Source of the DNA: Cercophora sp. LCS_1
Taxonomy: Eukaryota > Ascomycota > Sordariomycetes > Sordariales > Lasiosphaeriaceae
Direction of reading: 5' to 3'
Assembly: GCA_036250225.1 (NCBI GenBank)
Contig: JAPZLL010000020.1
Coordinates: 62,001 to 126,000 of the forward strand
DNA length: 64,000 bases
Shown here: positions 35,611 through 47,700 of the stretch, in pieces
Layout: each line of letters begins with the position of its first letter
Position numbering within the stretch: the stretch's first letter is position 1
Notes under the pieces: generated by a model
The model's input: only the letters and a program-made list of their open reading frames with translations
What the model was told of the DNA's origin: nothing
Databases searched by the model: none
Made by a program: the position numbers and the translations under genes

Positions 35611-36882
35611 GGTTACGGTATGTGTGATTTTTCCTCTCTCCAACCGGGTGGCCGCGGGGGAGTCAGTGATAGAGTGCGAGGGTGTTTTGGTAGGTTTTAC
35701 GACGTCGACGATTGTCCCTTGCGTCGAGAACGGCCCGGGCGACTTGTCGGCACCTCGGTTCAGGTCGGTCCAATCAGCGGACGGATAATGGGAACGTCAG
35801 CACTGATTGGTCTGGCAAGACCCGCCCATTTCAATGCCAAGGAGGATCTTGCACGTGATGGCGCCCCACTTTGCATTCGCACTTTTCTTCACCACTGGGG
35901 TTTCGCGGGCTTCGCCCGTTTCCATTTCCTCTTTTTTTCTTCAGATAGTCATTGGCATCCAACCACGGCACCGGCGCGTTTCCTCCTCCGTCACCTGGTG
36001 CATGTGGTATAGGCGCATTTTGCGTCAGCTGGTGCCCTAAGAGTAAAGAGATCCGCTCGTTAATCTCTTTTGCCTGTCCTCAATCTGGCAAAAGTTTCAT
36101 TTTAGAGATCTACATTTCCAGTCGACCGAGAGCAGAGGAGAGGCGGTGTTGTGCACCTTTTCTCTATGCAAGGTCCCTGTCTGCCTTGAAAGTGCAGTTT
36201 GGGTCCCTCCATGTGACCCTATCGCTTGTGCCGTGAATTTTTTTGTGGCTCTTTCCGCCCTACGTTGCTACCCATTGCCTGTGATACGAGGTGTTGAGGT
36301 TTCGTGACTGGTGGCCCTGAAGCGTGTCGCCTGCTGACTCGCGCTTCGGCCGTCGCGGGGTATCGAGTGCAGCTTCCCCCATTGCCACCCCGACGTCAGT
36401 CAATGCCTGTCGGAAGCTTGCATCTGTGTGTGATGCAACTCCCGATGCGAACTCTTTTTGGCGCCTAACGCGTTTGCTTTCATCCCAAGATAGGCTCTGG
36501 GGAGGATTTCTCCGGACGAATCATGGCTCAGGGCTGGACGTCCTGCGATATCTTTGCATGTTTTTGCTCAAGCAGTAAACTGCAACTCAGCTCGATGTCT
36601 ATTCTAGCCTTTCCTCCACCGGCTTGATAGGTGAGCAAGAGCCTCATGATGTGACTCATGTCGACATGTTCCGCGGAGGATTATCGCCACCCTCGTATCC
36701 TCACATGGACGCACAGCTATACCCTGAACATTTGTATGTTAACTACCAGATTCTGCTATTTTGACCTACCACATAATGCAGCACAAGGTCTCGCCGAGCG
36801 CCTGCAATTCGCCAGAGGTCATGAAACGCCAGCCCTCCTCTATTCCGACACCACCCCTTCTTCAGCAATTGGGCTTTCTCTC
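35611..36882. other. 1.27-kb intergenic region
   Basis: It lies between the 5' end of SDHC and the 3' end of the tyrosyl-tRNA synthetase gene. No gene recognised. Confidence 0.5.
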
Positions 36883-38493
36883 TTATTGGCTCGGAGCAGC
36901 TTTTGTCTGTTCAGCGGCGGGTGCTGCGCCGGGGTAGCGGGAGCCCTTGTCCTTGACCTTCTTGACCTTCTTCTTCTTGTCTTCCGGTGGGTAGGCCTTG
37001 AGGGTGATCTCTTGCCACTCCTTGGACTTCTGGTAGGCCTCCTGGATGGGAGCCAGGAGCTTGTTGAGAGCCTTGGAAACCGCCGGCTTGAGAAGCTGGG
37101 GCGTCAACTGTGATTATGTTAGCGTGAGGTCTTAGTTCAGCCAACGAAAAGGCAAGTAAACATACAACGTCGTTTCTGTAGTCGTCGTGCATTTGCGCGG
37201 CGTCCTTGTAAACCAAAGGCTCCAAGTTGTCACGCTCACGGTCGACGACAAACTCACCGCCTCCGTAGAGAGATGAGGCGGGAAGCAGGACAAACTCGGT
37301 GAAAGCGAGGAGGCCGTTGCCATCGGCAATTTTTGGGGCGGCCTCGGCCTTTTTGATCTTCTTCGTCACGACGTCAGGGGGGTCGAGGAGGTCAATCTTG
37401 CTGTCTGTAAGAAGTGAGCTGATATTCCTCGATAATCAAAGAAAAGCACATACCAGGGTCGCTGGAAGACATCTTTGACCCATGAAGACCGGGAACCATG
37501 GGGTTCATGAGATGTGCCCTCTGTTGATTATCAGCCATAACGCCATGAATAGGGGGTCGAGAACGGCAAATACCTCCTTGTATCCGAGTCTGGGAAGCCA
37601 CTCCTTCGCGGCCGCAAAGAGTTTCCTTTGATCCACACCACCGAACTGACCATCTACCTTGAGGTACTCCTCGTCGAGGACTTGAAGAATGGGGTAGAGG
37701 AGACCGGAAAGCGGCGCATTGTCGGACTGCTTGACAACTTCGGCACCGGCCTTCTTGGCGTCGTGTTCTGATACTACAGAGCACAGCTTGTAGACATCCA
37801 TAATGCTGTGTCGACTTGTAAGGTTCTGCAACAACAACGCAGGGGCAAGATGTGAGACATACTAATCTGGGCTCTTCTGGTACGAGCTGCCCAAGACGAA
37901 CTCGAGCTTCTCCGTGGGAACGCCAACGGCATTGAGGATCTCGGTTATGCAGAACTTGTAGTACTCTGCACGGTGGTTGACAAGCTCGATAGGGGCCTTA
38001 AGGTTGTCAAGGAACCCGTGGCTGCGATCCGTCAGCAGCTCTACGCGACGACACGAAAACCAAACGTGGCACTTACATATCAGCCAACAGGATGACGACA
38101 TTGCACCCGGCTGCCAGCAATTGACCGATCTTCAACGCTGGGACGAAGTAGCCGCAGTGGGGACGCCCTAAGCGGAGGTTAGTTCCGCATCTCACAGATG
38201 AGATGTGATATCACAGACCAGTTGTAGCGGTTCCTGAAAGACGACTTGGTTAGCACCATGTCTGTGGGTGGCTGCGGGCGCGGGAGTATCCGAGATATCT
38301 TACCCCAGTAGATCCTAGGATGCCGCCCCTCGTCAAGTGCCTTCTCGATAATCTCAGGGTTCAGGAATTCGGCCAAGTTGACCTTGATGAGCGCGAGCTG
38401 CTCCTCCTTTGTGAGGGAGGGCTTGCCATTGCCCTCGAGAGCAAGCTTGACGTCGGCGGCAGACGCAAGAGTTTCGTCGGTGGTGATCGTCAT
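36883..38493 (-). CDS. Tyrosyl-tRNA synthetase, cytosolic
   Basis: Eight exons: 38493-38304, 38233-38219 (15 nt), 38167-38077, 38021-37863, 37805-37574, 37520-37454, 37404-37166 and 37107-36883, for 405 residues. It charges tRNA-Tyr in the cytosol. The class I signatures are clear: PHCGY (71-75) as the HIGH equivalent and KMSSS (245-249). Tyrosine-pocket segments LLADIHGFLDNL and YPILQ...FGGVDQRK are also present. The C-terminal tail is Lys rich (DKKKKVKKVKDKG), typical of eukaryotic cytosolic enzymes; there is no mitochondrial presequence. The 15-nt exon contributes TATT between the glycine-splitting introns and is required for the TATTGRPHCGY motif. All introns are 49-70 bp. Confidence 0.94.
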
Positions 38494-39639
38494 GGTTGCT
38501 CGCGTGGTGTGGTGATTTGTTTGGTTGCGGATCGCAGGGTGGATTGCCGTGGTCGGAACACGTTGAGTTGAGCGTGGGCGGGACGCTGAAGTGGGGGGTG
38601 AGTCAGAATTTCAGATTTTGAGGTCCGGGCTCCGCAGCCGTTTCGCCGCTCTGTTTGGGGATATCTGACACCCGATGAAAGTGGAAATGGCGTATAATAT
38701 CCGATGCCGCCCCGTTCTAAGTTCCAACCAGTTCACAAGCACTTAAATGTTGACCTAGGAAGCTTTTTCATGGGCCATTACCCCGCCAAAATTTTGGTGG
38801 CGAGAAGTGCTTCTTGTTGCATGCGGGGCAACCCTATCCCTTATCGTTGCCACAGTGAAAGATAAGTGAACGCCACCAGGAAGTATTTTCGCCAGTTTCG
38901 GGTTGCATGTCTCTTCACCTTCGACCACTTCGACCAGGCGTCACATTGGTGGCTCTGAGCTGACGAGAGCATCGAGGAGGTGCCCGAGTGGCTCAAAGAT
39001 TTCTTTAGTGTCCGATCTCTTATTTTCTGGGCACGACCTCTGCTCTAGGCGGCTGAGACGTCCTAACCCTCCTTGGAAGCTACGGGCACCCCTTGATGAG
39101 GACACCATGCTGGCCCCACTACCATTGCTCGGAGCCGGATCCGGGACCTGGGACGAGGGCCGGAAGGCCGCGCGCTGCTGCGATGACAACGAACTTGTTG
39201 AAAGAAGCATTCGGTACGGAGGTTACACCGCTCATGTGTGAGGTCCGAACGATATCGGCATCTGCCGTGCGGCGGGATCGGATCGCCACCAGCGTGGAGG
39301 TGGGGCCAATCGGGTGGTGCGCCATCGCATCTTGCTGGTGCGGGAGCACGCAATCGTGCTTGCCAGCAGTTGGTGTGCCTCGTGCCTCCCCGAAATGACT
39401 GTGTTTGCATAAGCAAAAAAGCGCAGCGTCTGCGGCTTAAAAACGTCTTTTCCTGAATGCGTGGTCTCGATCTTGCTTCATTGTTAAAACTATACACTTT
39501 CGGCCACAAGTGCATCATTCTTTCGAGGTCCTGTCGCCGCCGAGTATCGCCGTTCGCTGACCGAGTATCGCCACCCCTGAGTCGCCCGCGTCCATACCCC
39601 AAGGTTTCCTCGCCACTGCCGGGCATCACAACGCCAGAG
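38494..39639. other. 1.15-kb divergent promoter region, TyrRS and permease
   Basis: It separates the start codons of the tyrosyl-tRNA synthetase and the amino-acid permease. No gene or specific control site recognised. Confidence 0.5.
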
Positions 39640-41454
39640 ATGGAAGACCCAGACAAGAAGGCCCTCCAGCCATTGCTCAGTCCAGCTGTTAGTGTTAGTG
39701 AAGCATCAAGTGAGGTGTTTGACGAGGAAGGCAACCGCTTGAGTCCCAACTATGGCTCCTTTCCGGATGACGACCTCAAATATGTCGTCCCCGAGAACCG
39801 GAAGATCGGGGTCATGGGGGCCGTGTTCCTGATATTGAACAAGATGATCGGGACTGGCAGTGCGTGTTTTGTTCACCGCTTGTCGGACAGCTCGACTGAC
39901 AATACGCTCTAGTTTTCTCCACGCCTTCAAGTATCTTTGCTTCAACAGGGTCTGTGGGAATCAGTTTGTTGATGTGGGGTGTCGGTCAGTTTATCTTGTC
40001 CCTTCTGCCCTGCCCGCACTGACAATACCAGCCGGGCTCCTTACGCTCTCCGGTCTCAGCGTGTACCTGGAGTTTGGCCTGGCCATTCCGCGGTCTGGAG
40101 GCGAGAAGAACTATCTCGAGCGGGTCTTTCGCCGACCACGATACCTCGCCACTAGCGTGTTTGCCGTTCAGATGATTCTTCTAGGCTTTTCTGCCGGCAA
40201 CTCACTCGCGTTCGGCCGATATGTGCTGCTGGCAGCAGGCCATCCCATGCCTGATGGCTGGGGTCCCCGATCTATCGCCGTGCTCTGCATCACCTTCGTC
40301 GTCGTCTTGCATGCAACGCTCCCGCGTTGGGGCCTGAGGCTGACAAATGCGCTGGGCGTATTCAAAGTCCTGGTCCTCCTCGTTATCGTCTTCTCAGGCT
40401 TTGCTGCATTGGCGGGCTATCGTCTGGTCCCGGATCCCCACAACTTTGACAACATTTGGGCCATTGAAAAAGGGGATGGTTATGGTGGTGGTGGCGCCTA
40501 TGCCTTTGCTACCGCCTTGCTGCAGGTAGTCTACAGCTACAAGGGCTGGGAGAACGCCAACTATGTTCTTGGGGAGCTCAAGAACCCCAGACGCACGCTC
40601 TCGATTGCGGCTCCCATTGCCGTCGTTGGCGTAACCATTCTCTACGTGCTAGCCAACGTCGCTTACTTCGCCGCTATTCCCAAGGCAGACCTTGCCAAGT
40701 CGGAGGTCATCGTTGCTGGACTCTTCTTCCGCAATGTCTTTGGCGAGAGCGCGGCAGCAAGGAGCTTGCCTGCGTTCGTTGCCCTTAGCAACATTGGCAA
40801 CGTGCTGGCTGTGAGTTTTGCCCACTCCAGAGTCAACCAAGAGTTGGCCAAGGAGGGAATCTTGCCATATAGCTCGTTTTGGGCGTCGAGCAAGCCATTC
40901 AACACGCCTTCAGCGTCGGTGAGTACATCCGTCCTCGTTGCCACCACAATCAATCTAACTGGGTGTTGCAGCTATTTCTCCACTGGATCGTCACGGTGAT
41001 CGTTTTGCTTGCACCACCACCTGGCCCGGCGTACAACTTTGTCGTCAACCTTTACACCTACCCAGGAGCATGGATCAACGGGTTTGTGGTTGGAGGGCTC
41101 ATTTACCTGCGATTTCGCGAGTCTGAGAACTGGTCGTCGACATGGAAGACGCCAATCTGGGTTGCGATCATCTACCTCTTCCTCAACGTCTTCCTCGCCA
41201 TCACACCGTTCATCCCGCCAAACAGCGACTGGAACGCGGATGGGTACCCATATTATGCGTTCCCTCTTGTCGGCACGGGTGTGCTACTGCTTGGCGTTTT
41301 GTATTGGGCCCTCTGGACCAAAGTCTGGCCAAGGCTTGGAGGCTACGTGGTTGTGACGGAACGGAGTCTCGACGAGTACGGCAACGAGGTTGTCAGATAC
41401 CGCAAGGTCTCGGCGCAAAAGGCCCACGCGCTCGACAACGATGATGATGAATGA
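39640..41454 (+). CDS. APC-superfamily amino-acid permease, MUP1-like (high-affinity methionine type)
   Basis: Exons 39640-39859, 39913-39984, 40032-40918 and 40972-41454 give 553 residues. The protein has about 12 membrane helices and the LAT/MUP1 layout: ENRKIGVMGAVFLILNKMIG, then GIFSTPSSIF (the substrate-binding unwound helix 1), EFGLAIPRSGGEKNYLE in helix 3, and YSYKGWENANYVLGELKNPRR in helix 6. MUP1-type carriers import methionine, and more weakly cysteine, across the plasma membrane. The acidic N-terminus (EDPDKKALQPLLSP) resembles the regulated endocytosis signal region of MUP1; that is inference. Substrate preference could also be a related neutral amino acid. It is divergent from tyrosyl-tRNA synthetase. 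Confidence 0.88.
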
Positions 41455-42899
41455 TTTGAATGATTTTTGGATGCCGTTCATGGGTTCACGACTTTTCTGG
41501 GTTTGCATTGCGTGGGGGTTGAGGATCAACACGGCGTTACCAAGACTCCCAAGACTCAACTCTGGGACGGTGGGTATAACAGGGATAGACTATATGTGTT
41601 TTACGGGTATCATAACCATTAATAGCAGATATGCATGAACCAATGGCTTCAAACATGACGGGTTCCAGACCTTTGATAAGCTTACCAAGCCTTTTTGTAT
41701 CTTGAGACCCAGACCCGACACTGGGGGTTCCTTGGCGCTCGTCTCAAACTCTTATCAGCGGGAAGTGCAAATCCAAAGCGCCTCTTTCACAAGTTGCGGT
41801 TCCGACGACCTAAACGGGCATTCGTACTTGTTTTGGGTCAGCCAAAACTCATCGCATTTCGGAAGTCGGGAAAGGGGTCCACCGCCACATGCGACAGCTG
41901 CAGCTGCTTCGGAACTCGGCGAGAAACTGGCGAGCAACCGAACGCGCTGTCAACTTCCCCATGGAGCAATAAGAGAAGAAAGGATACCAAAACAAAGCTT
42001 GGCAACAAGCTCGCATGAACGTTGCCGGAGATGCCCTACAACACTTGCAAAAACCTCCGAGGGATGTAACACTTGACACTTGACTTGCCATCGCCCGCGA
42101 AATTACACGTCTCCAAGCGCAGTGGATGCACCTCCGTCCCCCATACCGATCTCCTTTTTACCAGCGTTACAACCTACCGCCAGCTTTTACCCATCCTGAA
42201 TCAAACAATCCAGACAACAACCACTGCCACGCCAAACTCGCTTGCGAAATTTTGCAACCTGCCACGGAGGTCACACGCAAACCCTGGCGACACGCTAGAA
42301 CCTAAAGCTAGCACCGCAAAAGGCAAGGTGACATTGGCCGCTCGCTGGACAGTCGCCACCCGACACGCCGGGAACATTGGCACAACGCCAAGCTTTAAAC
42401 ACTCAAAACCCACTTCGTGTTTTCGGACTCGATCCCCCCAGACCGAGTACAAGTTTCTTTATGTAACGGTGTGGATCGGAGATTCCTTCCCTTGAACAGT
42501 TTAGTCTCCCAAGACTCCAAACAAGGGAACTTTTGGAAGGCGTGCACATGAACATTGACGACCTCAGAAACAGAAAGTCGCACTAACGGCCAAACTACTC
42601 CACCCAAGCTCCCCAAGCTTATCCACCTCCCCCTGAAAACTGAAAAAAGGCCCCTGAACCGCCCAGCCCAGCCCGGTGGTCCAGCGGTCGACGGGCGCGC
42701 AAAAAAAGGAAACACGAAAGAAAATCGATCGCGCTATCGATTGAGGCGGGTACTCCTGAGGCTTGGATCATTCCTTGTTTCTATCTCTCGCTACCCTCGC
42801 ATTCTGATTTGTGCGCTTCAAATGAATCACATGTCATTCACCTGTCGTGGAGAGTGGATAATTCAGGTCGTCAGGGACCAGGAAAAAAAAATGGAAACG
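41455..42899. other. 1.45-kb intergenic region
   Basis: It runs from the permease 3' end to the tRNA gene. Several short open frames, none recognisable. A-rich runs lie at the right end near 42890. Confidence 0.5.
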
Positions 42900-42907
42900 A
42901 AAAAAAA
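42900..42907 (-). terminator. RNA polymerase III terminator of tRNA-Gly
   Basis: On the minus strand a run of eight T residues starts 4 nt after the tRNA 3' end, the standard Pol III stop signal. Confidence 0.85.
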
Positions 42908-42911
42908 GTGT

Positions 42912-42983
42912 TGCGCCAAGAGGGAATCGAACCCCCCCCTCAACCTTGGAAGGGTTGAATCCTAACCACTAGACCATTGGCGC
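42912..42983 (-). tRNA. tRNA-Gly (anticodon UCC)
   Basis: The minus strand reads as a complete 72-nt tRNA. It has a 7-bp acceptor stem GCGCCAA/TTGGCGC with discriminator A, an A box (TGGTCTAGTGG), an anticodon stem CAACC/GGTTG with loop CTTCCAA giving anticodon TCC, and a T arm with GGTTCGATTCC as B box (one G-U pair in the stem). No intron. CCA is not encoded, as expected for a nuclear gene. Confidence 0.96.
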
Positions 42984-43396
42984 TTGTGGGTTTGATGCTG
43001 GAATGACTCGGTATGTCGCATGAAACTAGCCAACCAGACCCAGCCACTCGTGACCTGGTAGGCGTAGGGAAACCACCCCTCTTGAATCCCAACGGGGTAA
43101 GATGTTTGGGTCCAAAGGAGGCTGGGTAACACTTTTTGCACAGGCAGGAAGCTCAAGTTTAGAGAATTTGGGATTGAAACATTTTCTGATCGTCGCTGCG
43201 TTGACATAGCTATCACCGTGACGGGAAGAAATACATGGCCTCCGGCCGGTTTTTTCTCCATCCAGAAAATTTATTGGCAAACATTAGCAGTCTTCCGCCC
43301 ACCATCCCATGCAGCCGGCCAGCCTCCGGCCAGCGCAAACCAGGACGACCATTCATCGTTTCGTTGAAAACCCCATTGTGAATAGAAACATCGTTC
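42984..43396. other. Short intergenic region between tRNA-Gly and the rhodopsin-like gene
   Basis: About 410 bp. It holds the tRNA upstream flank and the 3' region of the next gene. Nothing else seen. Confidence 0.5.
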
Positions 43397-44717
43397 TTAA
43401 GCCTTTCTTCCGCCCTCCATGTAGGCCAGCTCCATGTTGTCCGGGCCCGGTTGCCCCCTTCTCGACTGCGGCGGTGGCTGCAGCAGGTTCGCCGGAACAG
43501 CCCAGTTGTTGCCCGCGTCCGAATCGTCGCCCTTCTCCATCGAGGATCTCCTGTCCTGTGCACTCGAATGGGACTGCAGCACCTCCTTGACCGAGTTGTC
43601 GAGGCTGGCGAGGCGCACGTGCTGGCGCTGGTTGTTGGCCTGCGTGTTCATGTAGCGTGAGCCTGCTCCTCCAGTCTGCGAGTGACCGGCCGAAGACTTG
43701 GCTGCGCGCGTTGCGTTGCGCTGTCGGCTGCTGAAGATGGGCTTGAGGGCGGAAACGGACGCGCAGGAGATGGCAATCGTGACTTCGATGATGGACCAGA
43801 GATTGACGGCGATACCATCGCGGAAGGGGTCGGTGGCGAGGGTGTAGATATAGATTGTGTGGAGGCGGATGATGGAGGCGGCGGTAGCAAATGCACCGAC
43901 GCCAAAGATGATGAAGAGGGCAATCTTCTCGTGACCGGGACGCTGGATCGACTTGAGCGTCTTGAAGGGCATGACGAGGATCCAGATGTCGGTGATGATG
44001 TTGAAGGCGGATGTTGTGTAAAAGAAGGCGGTGCCGTTGATGCAGCTACCCTCCACAGTGCCAGTGAAATCCCACATCTTGTGCAAGGGCGTGCACTGGG
44101 CGAGGGTAACGATCAGGCAGATAACGAAAAAGACGGCGTGGAGACCAATCGTCGCATAGCAAAGCTTGCGGAACGTCCCCGACACAGCTGTTCCTGCGTT
44201 AGTGGATGCTGCGTGTGGGCAGCAGGGACAGAAGACGCACCAAAGCGGAGGTATGTGAGGACAATCGACGTCTTGATGCAGAAGACATTGGCGTAGTACA
44301 TGACCTGGATCGCCAGCGTAACCTTCATGAAGACGAGCATGTTGTCGAGGGAAAGCATCGTCATTGGGAAGCCGAGATGGTTGGCCTTCAGGACGAAAAG
44401 ATTGACCAGGTAACCAATCGTCAAAGTCTACACTCTCCGTTAGTTGTCTTCGTCACCGCGCGGGGTCTGCTGCTCCCGTACTATGGCACCGATCATGAAG
44501 TAGTCATCGGGACCAGGGGTCCTGATGAGGAAGAAACGGCTGACGCATCGGAGGACGACAAAGATGCCTGTGGTGCATGTTAGACGGGCGCTGGCTGGTG
44601 ATGTCTGCGGGTTCGGGAACGCGTACCGGCCATGACGGTCAGGACCGAGGAGGCAATGATAAGGCCATCTTGGCGGGCCTGGTCCTCGGCGCTGGGATTG
44701 ACGACTGGGGCTTCCAT
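43397..44717 (-). CDS. Fungal rhodopsin-like (PTH11-related) integral membrane protein
   Basis: Exons 44717-44627, 44567-44482, 44427-44241 and 44187-43397 give 384 residues. It belongs to the same broad family as the protein at 22586-23844 but is not a recent duplicate: the order of motifs is shared (RCVSRFFLIRTPGPDDYFM after helix 1, YYANVFCIKTSIVLTYLRF, CINGTAFFYTTSAFNIITD, IIEVTIAISCASVSALKPI) while the sequences differ widely. About seven hydrophobic helices are followed by a hydrophilic cytosolic tail of roughly 110 residues rich in Gln, Ser and Asn. No CFEM domain. Family members are candidate surface or nutrient sensors; the ligand is unknown. Confidence 0.85.
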
Positions 44718-47700
44718 CTTGTGTAGCTGACCCGTCAAATGGAAAGAGTGACGATCTGCGGGGAAGAAAAGAAACGAAAGCCAAGGAGGGAAGCTAGACG
44801 GAGGGCGAGGGGATCCAATTGCCTTTAAGCCCACATTACCTCTTCCCGTGTCGATGGTGAAGTGAGGGCCGATCGATCTCAGGGGATCGTGTATCAACCG
44901 CGGGTGTCCTGCATATAACAAGGATACTAAGTGCCCTTCGGCTGGCACACTGCGAGGGGCCCGTGGCTCTCTACTATACCTGAAATGCCCTTTCACCGTG
45001 GTGTGTTGAGCGAGGGGGTCTGTTCGCAGTTCAACGTAATTGCCAAGGTTGTCGCGCAGGAGACGCCGATGGAGCTCGAAGGGCTGGACCAACGATTATC
45101 CCAGCACGACCGCATTGCCTGGTCCCATCCATACTGGAGCCATACCAGCTGAAGGGGACAATAAAGAGGGGCTCACCCAGAGACTCGCGAGCCATGGTTA
45201 ACCATCAGCCCTGGCGGCTGGGAATGCGACAAACTGCGTTATTCCTGGTATTTATGGGCGCTGGAGCGCAAATCTTTGTGGGGGGATTGAGAGCATCGTA
45301 AACACACGCAATCGAACTCGCCTTTGGTGATGCATGACCCTGAAAGATAGTGCCTGCGCTGGCAGCGTCCAGAACCCCTCTCTATCGGCAAGTTGACATG
45401 CCCTGGCAGAGCCGGCCGCTTGGCCAGGACCAGGGGTTTGTCCGATTGTGGTGCCATTTTGCCCGAGAGGCTCTGCACGCACTGATGCTGAACCACACCG
45501 GCACTCTCAAAGGCTGACGATGGCCGCCGCGACGGTGGGTATGGGTGTTTAGCGACAGCCAATGCTTCCCCCTCGTCGGCTCTTGGCTCAGCAATCCTGA
45601 TCCTCCGCGCAGGCGAGCACGCCCGAGCGCAATCGGTGCCCACACCCGGACGCTATGTCGCGGGGCGGGATCGGACAGGGCCTGTGGGCGCGCTGCTAGG
45701 CCGACTTTAACGGTGTTCCCTTCCGTTGACGCGGATTGCTCAGCAACTCGCGATTTTTGCGCGCCGAGCAAGTAGTGCGGCTTGGATTACCCTTTTTAAA
45801 AGCTGTACGCTCGGACGGGTGCTGTTCCCTGAGGTGACGCTGTTCGATGGTCGCCCGCGGGGGTGATTCCGGATTTGCAGAAAGACCACGGTTCGGCTTC
45901 GGCGCAACTCTTGCCGCACCGCAGCCACCAACCAGCCGCCTTGTTCTTCCAGGGCAGAAAAGAGAACAGAGCACGCAGCAGAAGGGGCGCCGGCCGCATC
46001 GTGTCTGTGCAAAACGGCTCGGTGAGCGGGGGCGCCATCAAGGCCATGGCGGTCGAGGTCGAAATCCGCCGCTCCTGTGTCGCTGTTTGAAGAAACTGAC
46101 TCGAGTCTTCCATGGCAGCGCTTCGAGCCGGACCGGCGAGGGCCCGGCTTCTCTCGACATGTGGTCTGGCCTCCAACAACGCGAAGACACGACTGAGGCG
46201 CCGGAAAACCCAGGCGGTCGGAAATTAAAATTTGTCGCAAGTTTTCTTTTTTCGTTGGTCCCAACTGCCTGGACATCAGGGCACGACAGCGCGCATCGCC
46301 AGTCAAAACAGACCGGCGCGCCTTGGCCTGGAGAAAGGCGCAACTGCGTCTATGTGCTCGGGTTGACAAGCGCGTCAGCTCCTGATGAAAGGAGCTAACA
46401 GCCTACCGTTGGTGATTGGTTGTGTGAAGCGAGTGGCGCCTCTCGACCTGTCGGGATGGAAGACAGTGCCGTCCGTCGAGGTTCTCCCGAGCGTGGCAGT
46501 TGCGTAATTCTCTCGCTTGTCAGGCCGATTCCGGTACGCAGAGCGAGTGGCGGCGGGTGAAGGGGCTGACCATCACGTCTGAATGGGTCTAAGGTGTGTC
46601 AGAGCTCATTTGCACGGCTTCCCTTCATCTTTGGGATGTCGCGATATCTCTTGTGGGAGGCGGAGTGGTGGGGAGGGGCCTATCGACAATTACTCGCGAT
46701 AAACGGGAAAAGACAGCGATGTCAACAGCCTCGAGGAGCATCTGCCTGCGCGCCGATCGAGGATGTTGGTCTTGTCAGCCATCTGCCAAGTGGCAAGGGG
46801 TGCAGCTGCAAGGTTGCCACGAGGTAGCTGAAGGATCAATTGCATTTGAGGCACACAGCATGGGCATTGTTTCCCCAGATGGCGGAAAGGCGCAAAAGTG
46901 GCGCAGAGTCTGTGAAAATGCTTGACTGCCTTCGCTTGGAAAGCTTCATGGTTTCTACAGATGGATGGTTCGTTTTTGATTGGGCGGGGAATTCCTCGAC
47001 GGGGATTGCGGGTGCAATGTTTTCCCCGGACGTGGGTTGGAACAGCGCCCGCGCCTTCCTGACCACTTGACCTCCCGTCTTGGGCAGGAGCAACAAGCAA
47101 ATTGGCTTCACACCATCGCCTGGCAACGACACGCATCATCGCGGGGAAACTTCGATGCCATCATCGACCATCTCGCCTAGCATCTCCAACGTCGCGAGAT
47201 GTTGCGTGACCCGATAACGGCCGAGTGGTGTGCTCAGCACTCTAAACCCCGGAACCGTGAGATGCAAGCAATTGACAAGCAATTGATGTGCGCAAGATGA
47301 CAACATCCAGCAGGCCAATCTCTCTTTCCAACCTTGGTATCGGTTCTGCAGTCTTTGCATCATCCTCGAGGCACGATATCATTGACGGATACGATCTTCT
47401 CGATTGATACGATCCTTTCTCACACCACCCCGCCTCAGGGGTAGGTCGTACAATACCTTATCGACGCATCATTTGGATCAGAACTGAGAGGCACCGAGTC
47501 TCCTCGACTGCGCCGCGCGCAGCGTGCTCGTCAAGCAATCGACCAAGGAATTGGCCAATAATAGCCGAGTCGCACACGTCTTGTGGAAGACGACACAATC
47601 ACTGCCGTTGGTGGCATGCGGGGGAGTCGTCCTCGCTCAGCGATTGCGGGACAAGGGGTGGGCCAAGACTCGGGTGGCGGACTGGCGAGTGACTGCCGGG

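Noticed and set aside
38980..39060. tRNA-like GCCCGAGTGGCTCAAAG sequence near 38980
   Set aside because: It resembles a D-arm, but no acceptor stem, anticodon arm or B box follows at the right spacing.
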